This document shows, in pieces, positions 23,584-27,302 of a stretch of 27,302 nt of DNA. The notes under the pieces were generated by a model. That model searched no databases, was not told the DNA's origin, and worked only from the letters and a program-made list of their open reading frames with translations. Origin of the DNA: Desulfurococcales archaeon (GTDB taxonomy: Archaea > Thermoproteota > Thermoprotei_A > Sulfolobales > Acidilobaceae); assembly GCA_015521095.1 (NCBI GenBank), contig WAOU01000027.1, forward strand, positions 1-27,302, in the 5' to 3' direction. Positions within the stretch are counted from its first letter, which is position 1, and each line of letters begins with the position of its first letter. A program made the translations under genes and the position numbers.

Positions 23584-23592
23584 TTTATATAC
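23584..23592 (+). promoter_or_regulatory. TATA box of gdhA
   Basis: TTTATATAC lies about 56 bases before the gdhA ATG and predicts a transcript starting near 23614. The leader would be about 30 bases and includes the ribosome binding site GAGGTGG (23630-23636). Confidence 0.55.
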
Positions 23593-23617
23593 TTACAAGA
23601 GAATCCATAATAAATTG

Positions 23618-23634
23618 ACCTCTATATTTGAGGT
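23618..23634 (+). promoter_or_regulatory. Small stem over the gdhA ribosome binding site
   Basis: ACCTC (23618-23622) is exactly complementary to GAGGT (23630-23634), with a 7-base A/T loop. The right arm is the core of the gdhA ribosome binding site, 7 bases upstream of ATG 23644. The stem lies inside the predicted leader, so it could modulate translation, but five base pairs would be weak at high temperature. Confidence 0.35.
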
Positions 23635-23643
23635 GGACAATAA

Positions 23644-24903
23644 ATGGTTACACATGATCCATATGAGGAAGCAAAGAAACAGCTAAGACAGGCAATCGAG
23701 CTCCTCGGTCTAGGAGAGGAAGTTTATGAGATACTAGCCTACCCAGAGAGGCTCCTCCAGGTAAGGATTCCTGTAAAGATGGACGATGGCTCCGTCAAGG
23801 TATTCATTGGCTGGAGAAGCCAGCACAATAGTGCTCTAGGACCCTACAAGGGAGGAGTAAGATATCACCCCAACACAGACGCACACGAGGTAATTGCACT
23901 TAGCATGTGGATGACCTGGAAGAACAGCCTCGCAGGACTCCCCTACGGTGGAGGAAAGGGAGGAATAAGAGTAGACCCACACAAGCTAAGCAAAAACGAA
24001 CTCATGAGACTAAGCAAAGCATACTTCGAAGCAATCTCAGACCTAGTAGGAGTAGACCAAGACATACCAGCCCCAGACGTCTATACAGACCCACAAGTAA
24101 TGAGCTGGTTCTTCGACGCATACGCAAAAGTAAAAAGAGGACAGTACTTCGGAGTAGTAACAGGTAAACCATTAGACCTAGGAGGAATGCAAACAAGAAT
24201 AATAGCAACCGGATTCGGAACTGCCGTCGCCGCAAGAGAAGCAGCAAAGAAGCTATGGGGCGGACTCGAAGGCAAGACAGTAGCAGTACAAGGATATGGA
24301 AACGCAGGATACTACGCGGCAAAGTTCCTAGCTGAGTGGGGCGCAAAAGTAATAGCAGTATCAGACAGCAGAGGAGGAATAATTGTCCCAGACGGCCTAG
24401 ACCCAGACGAGGTAAAGAAGGTAAAGAACGAGACAGGTAGCGTAATCAACTACGCTAAAGCAACCAAGAAAATAACAAACGAAGAACTCCTAGAGCTAGA
24501 AGTAGACATTCTAGTACCAGCAGCAATAGAAAACGTCATAACAGAAGCAAACGCAGACAAGATAAAAGCAAAGCTAATAGCAGAAGCAGCAAACGGTCCT
24601 ACAACGCCAGACGCAGAGGTAATACTGACCCAGAAGGGTATCATAGTTATACCCGACATACTAGCCAATGCCGGCGGAGTAATAATGAGCCACATCGAGT
24701 GGGTCAACAACAGGATGGGAGGCTGGATAACCGAGGAAGAAGCAAAGGCACGCCTAGAGCAAAAGATGGCCAATAACTTCCTAAGAGTCTGGGACTACTG
24801 GCAGAACAAACTAGACACAAGCAAATACAATATGAGAGCAGCAGCCTACGCTATAGCAGTAGACAGAGTAGTAAGAGCTATGAAGCTAAGAGGCTGGATA
24901 TAA
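23644..24903 (+). CDS. gdhA: Glutamate dehydrogenase
   Basis: Interconverts glutamate and 2-oxoglutarate plus ammonia, linking nitrogen and carbon metabolism; the hexamer is abundant in hyperthermophiles. The 419-residue protein has the substrate region GPYKGGVRYHPNTDAHEV (68-83), the catalytic lysine K105 in YGGGKGGIRVDP, and the nucleotide-binding loop GYGNAGYYAAKF near residue 218. NAD or NADP preference is not decided here. Codons in the middle third end overwhelmingly in A or C, consistent with a highly expressed gene. A strong TATA box and ribosome site precede it, and a T-rich stretch follows. It converges with the aminotransferase gene, with which it would share glutamate/2-oxoglutarate. 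Confidence 0.97.
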   Translation: MVTHDPYEEAKKQLRQAIELLGLGEEVYEILAYPERLLQVRIPVKMDDGSVKVFIGWRSQHNSALGPYKGGVRYHPNTDAHEVIALSMWMTWKNSLAGLPYGGGKGGIRVDPHKLSKNELMRLSKAYFEAISDLVGVDQDIPAPDVYTDPQVMSWFFDAYAKVKRGQYFGVVTGKPLDLGGMQTRIIATGFGTAVAAREAAKKLWGGLEGKTVAVQGYGNAGYYAAKFLAEWGAKVIAVSDSRGGIIVPDGLDPDEVKKVKNETGSVINYAKATKKITNEELLELEVDILVPAAIENVITEANADKIKAKLIAEAANGPTTPDAEVILTQKGIIVIPDILANAGGVIMSHIEWVNNRMGGWITEEEAKARLEQKMANNFLRVWDYWQNKLDTSKYNMRAAAYAIAVDRVVRAMKLRGWI

Positions 24904-24907
24904 GCCT

Positions 24908-24929
24908 CATATTCCTTATTTTTCTCCAC
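24908..24929 (+). terminator. T-rich transcription terminator after gdhA
   Basis: Within 25 bases of the gdhA stop lies ATTCCTTATTTTTCTCC, a pyrimidine tract with five consecutive T. Archaeal RNA polymerase often terminates at such tracts without a hairpin. The convergent aminotransferase gene has its own T-rich tract on the minus strand near 25041-25051. Confidence 0.45.
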
Positions 24930-25056
24930 ACACTACTAAATTAATGCAAGACTTCGTTCTTGTTCTATACCGTATTAAATGGACGATAATGGAAGCAATA
25001 CTATCCCTTCTATTGAAGTGATTGGAAAATCGGAGGAAGAGGAAAAACAACGAGTT

Positions 25057-26268
25057 TTACTTTCCTGTCATATCTCTAGTAGCTTTTACGATGACCTTAG
25101 CACCTTCTTCTATATCTTTTGTGGAAGTTGCGAAGCTCAGCCTTATGTAGTCTTTCCCGGTGTTGCCTGGAAAGCTTGTACCCGGTAGCACCACTATTCC
25201 ATAGTCGTAGAGAAGTTTCTTAACTAGATCTTCTACACTCATCCCGGTTGCTTCGAGTAATTCCTTGACTCTGGGGAACATGTAGAATGCTCCATGTGGT
25301 TTGTAGGGTTCTATACCGACGGCGTCTTTTAGAATCTCGTACAGGAGTATGCTTCTTTTCTTGAACTCATTTATCATCTCCTGTACGGGTCTCCAGTCTC
25401 CTTTTAATGCGGCTATTCCTGCTTTCTGGACAAAGCTAGTAGGACAGCTGTACATTGACACGGCTAGGTCGAGGAGTCTCGGTATAACTTCTTTTCTAAC
25501 AACTAGATAGCCTAGTCTCCATCCTGTCATTGAGAAGGTCTTTGAAAACCCGTTTACGTAGGCGACATAGTCTTTCCAGTCTGGAAATGTTAGTATGCTC
25601 GTGAACTTTTCTTCCTGATATACGAAGTTGTCATATATTTCGTCAAATAGTAGAAGTATATTCTTCTTCTTTGCTATATCGTAGAGTGCCTCTAATTGGT
25701 CTTTATCGAATATTGATCCTGTTGGGTTATGGGGATTGTTTATAGCGATTATTCTAGTTTTATCGGTTATAGCTTCCTCTATTTTTTCTATATCAAGTGA
25801 GAAGCCCTTGTCTGGTTCGAAATTCATAGGCACGTATACAGGTTTTGCACCGAAGAATTTCGCAATCTGCGAATATGCATAATAGCTAGGATCCGGAACT
25901 ATTACCTCTTCTCCTGGCCTAACATATGCTGCTATTGCCAGAAATATGGCCGCTTTCGCTCCTGGGGTAACTACTACCTCGTCTTTGTCTACGCCAGCAT
26001 TGTATCTCGAGTTCAGGTAATCCGCTATGGCTTGTCTGAGCTCTGGTATACCTGCAGTCTCCGTGTATCCAGTGAATCCTTCGTCGAGTGCTTTCTTAGC
26101 TTCCTCTACTATGTGCTTCGGGGTAGGAAAGTCCGGCTGTCCTATACCAAAACTTATTATGCGTTTACCCTGGGCCGCGAGTTCTCTAGCAATAGCTAGG
26201 AAGACGAATGCGGTCTCTCCGGAGATATCGTACATTGTAGGTTGGAGATCGAGTGTCGGTCTGTTCAT
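25057..26268 (-). CDS. Aspartate aminotransferase, PLP class I/II
   Basis: A fold-type I transaminase moving the amino group between aspartate (or a related amino acid) and 2-oxoglutarate. The 403-residue protein has SFGIGQPDFPTP early, TPGAKAAIFLA for phosphate binding, the NNPHNPTG stretch (178-184 region), Asp209 in LFDEIYDNF that contacts the pyridine nitrogen, and the Schiff-base lysine K243 in GFSKTFSMTGWRLGY. The C-terminal RLSFATS arginine binds substrate carboxylate. This is the AspC/Ib pattern common in archaea and thermophilic bacteria; specificity for aspartate versus aromatic or other acids is not certain. A TATATATAG-like element lies about 55 bases upstream. Confidence 0.92.
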   Translation of the reverse strand: MNRPTLDLQPTMYDISGETAFVFLAIARELAAQGKRIISFGIGQPDFPTPKHIVEEAKKALDEGFTGYTETAGIPELRQAIADYLNSRYNAGVDKDEVVVTPGAKAAIFLAIAAYVRPGEEVIVPDPSYYAYSQIAKFFGAKPVYVPMNFEPDKGFSLDIEKIEEAITDKTRIIAINNPHNPTGSIFDKDQLEALYDIAKKKNILLLFDEIYDNFVYQEEKFTSILTFPDWKDYVAYVNGFSKTFSMTGWRLGYLVVRKEVIPRLLDLAVSMYSCPTSFVQKAGIAALKGDWRPVQEMINEFKKRSILLYEILKDAVGIEPYKPHGAFYMFPRVKELLEATGMSVEDLVKKLLYDYGIVVLPGTSFPGNTGKDYIRLSFATSTKDIEEGAKVIVKATRDMTGK

Positions 26269-26411
26269 TTGTATATCAACCCTCCATCCTGCAATTCTAG
26301 AAGAATTATTCTACGGTCTATATATAGATATACAAAAGATCTCATGAGGCTAATTATTGAACAGCGATACAATAAAACCCATTTAGACCCATATATTATA
26401 GGGCGAGGAAT

Positions 26412-26996
26412 TTGGCAAAGAAGTCACAAAAAGTTAAAGTTCAAATCAGATGGTATAAGACGGTTACAGTCGAATATAGAGGAGTAAAAATAGACTTACT
26501 GGAGCTTGTCTCTACTTATGAGAGCGAAGAGGCAGGCAACCCATTAGACATACTGCTGAATATTGTTGAAAGACTTGCAAGGAAGGCTGATGGAGACTAT
26601 TTCGAGGTAATAGTACATGACGGCTCCAGAGAAATAATGGGAGAATCCCCACGCTACACTGGAAAAAGAAGCCTATTCCTCTACCCAGTGAAGATAAAAC
26701 GTATGGCTGTTGTCAAGTACAAGGATCTTAAACCAGCAGATAATAATTCAAACGGCGAAGCAGACGTATTCTCTATTAAAGAAGAAGACATCAAATGGAG
26801 GAGATTCCGTAAAGAATACTATGTGTACGAAGGAAAGATAGAGGCTGGAGACGACGTTTATCTAATAATAATCGATACTGAAGCGGGTAGACGCATTATA
26901 AGGGCGCCTACAAAGCAGATTATTTTAACTGCTTTAAGATCCTCTCAGCCTCCTCCTCGACAAGAGACTGAATCTCAGAAGAATGGACACGGATAA
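26412..26996 (+). CDS. Uncharacterised protein, 194 residues
   Basis: Not recognised. It begins with a TTG behind GCGAGG (about 26403-26408) and an upstream A/T-rich element. The N-terminal part has strands and a helix (YRGVKIDLLELVSTYESEE, DILLNIVERLARKADGD), then an EVIVHDGSREIMGESPRYTG segment. The C-terminal half is charged (IKWRRFRKEYYVYEGKIEAG) and ends in a polar Gln/Pro tail. There are no cysteines and no membrane segment. Its last 77 bases overlap the opposite-strand C2H2 gene, and the overlapping part encodes mostly the low-complexity tail. The core frame is convincing as coding because of its length and codon use. Confidence 0.72.
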   Translation: MAKKSQKVKVQIRWYKTVTVEYRGVKIDLLELVSTYESEEAGNPLDILLNIVERLARKADGDYFEVIVHDGSREIMGESPRYTGKRSLFLYPVKIKRMAVVKYKDLKPADNNSNGEADVFSIKEEDIKWRRFRKEYYVYEGKIEAGDDVYLIIIDTEAGRRIIRAPTKQIILTALRSSQPPPRQETESQKNGHG

Positions 26997-27219
26997 GGTG
27001 AAGATAGTATCCTTTTCTTGTGAAGGGCCCTTTTCCACACAACTCACAATATATAGCGTCTAGTCTTTCTGGACGAAGATAAACACCCACATTCCTAACT
27101 GCCTCGATTGTATGCTTTGCGAGGATTGGAGTCGTATAGTCCTTAGGCTCAATCATTTCTGATGCTATTCTTGCAACAGCCTCTACGATTTTCTCCATAA
27201 ATATTCCTTTTCTAGGCAT
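26920..27219 (-). CDS. Small C2H2 zinc-finger protein
   Basis: A 99-residue protein with one clean C2H2 finger: C58 and C61 in YCELCGKG, then H74 and H79 in LHLIRVH, spacing C-x2-C-x12-H-x4-H. The first 50 residues are helical (EKIVEAVARIASEMI, AKHTIEAVRNVGVYL), and the last 20 form a charged helix. Single-finger proteins of about this size occur in archaea and are assumed to bind DNA, RNA or protein. ATG 27219 fits a near-leaderless transcript from a TTTATTG element at about 27250; ATG 27198 has AAAGGA ahead and is a good alternative. It overlaps the 194-residue gene tail to tail by 77 bases. Confidence 0.78.
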   Translation of the reverse strand: MPRKGIFMEKIVEAVARIASEMIEPKDYTTPILAKHTIEAVRNVGVYLRPERLDAIYCELCGKGPFTRKGYYLHLIRVHSSEIQSLVEEEAERILKQLK

Positions 27220-27302
27220 ACAGCACTCAGCTCATCTAATTTTGATTAACTCAATAAAGAATGAGTCATTCTCCTAGGGATAAATCGTGCTCAACGAGAT
27301 AC

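Noticed and set aside
23395..23610. 71-codon plus-strand frame beginning in the H/ACA element
   Set aside because: It starts within a strongly structured RNA element, has no ribosome site and no recognisable sequence; the RNA explanation fits better.
24002..24346. Long minus-strand frame inside gdhA
   Set aside because: It arises from the biased third positions of gdhA; its Leu/Arg-rich translation has no protein-like pattern.
24979..25188. 69-codon plus-strand frame after gdhA
   Set aside because: Most of it is antisense to the aminotransferase 3' end and the rest is the A/T-rich convergent spacer; no ribosome site.

Overview
This 27.3 kb window is a stretch of archaeal chromosome, almost certainly from a hyperthermophilic crenarchaeon (Thermoproteota, Desulfurococcales-like). 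The evidence is the gene content: ribosomal protein S8e, SRP19, Gar1, TFB, TFE-beta, Trm1, NMD3, aIF-1A, a RIO1 kinase, a Dim2-type KH protein, a geranylgeranyl reductase-family protein and a tandem-thioredoxin protein disulfide oxidoreductase. The moderate GC content, heavy AGA/AGG/ATA codon use, TTG/GTG starts and short leaders with TATA boxes fit as well. I see no rRNA, tRNA, CRISPR array, insertion sequence or phage gene; this is ordinary housekeeping chromosome.

Layout. 1-3.1 kb: the end of a coiled-coil protein, a DUF373 membrane protein, a cis-prenyltransferase on the minus strand whose end overlaps DUF373, and an inosine/xanthosine triphosphatase. 3.1-6.2 kb: an information-processing block, S8e, SRP19, Gar1, TFB and TFE-beta, all on the plus strand. 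Here TFB has lost every zinc-ribbon cysteine, and its possible N-terminal tail is encoded inside the Gar1 tail in another frame. 6.2-9.0 kb: a minus-strand operon of a COG1395 regulator, a THEP1 NTPase and Trm1, with overlapping ends. 9.1-10.3 kb: a small HTH regulator divergent from the disulfide oxidoreductase. 10.4-12.65 kb: three unrecognised genes and a 300-base intergenic stretch. 12.7-18.98 kb: an HD phosphohydrolase, a geranylgeranyl reductase-family flavoprotein, an Lrp-type regulator, a phosphoglycolate phosphatase, a polyamine aminopropyltransferase and a beta-hydroxyacid dehydrogenase. 19.05-21.9 kb: a plus-strand ribosome-maturation and translation block (NMD3, aIF-1A, RIO1, KH/Dim2). 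22.0-27.2 kb: an unrecognised gene, a SAM hydrolase-family (DUF62) gene, glutamate dehydrogenase, an aspartate aminotransferase facing it, an unrecognised gene and a small C2H2 zinc-finger gene at the right end.

The most notable find outside the protein genes is at 23397-23469. It is a GC-rich element with every feature of a single-hairpin archaeal H/ACA guide RNA: lower stem, pseudouridylation pocket, 8-bp upper stem capped by tandem G.A pairs, and ACA directly after the stem, 14 nt below the pocket. The same window encodes Gar1, a protein of the enzyme such RNAs guide. Other second-look items are the cysteine-free TFB, possible Gar1/TFB dual coding, two convergent gene overlaps, a 9-bp hairpin over the gar1 start codon, a stem over the gdhA ribosome binding site, and an uncharacterised gene pair at 10.4-12.0 kb. 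All functional calls come from motif recognition by eye; no search was run.
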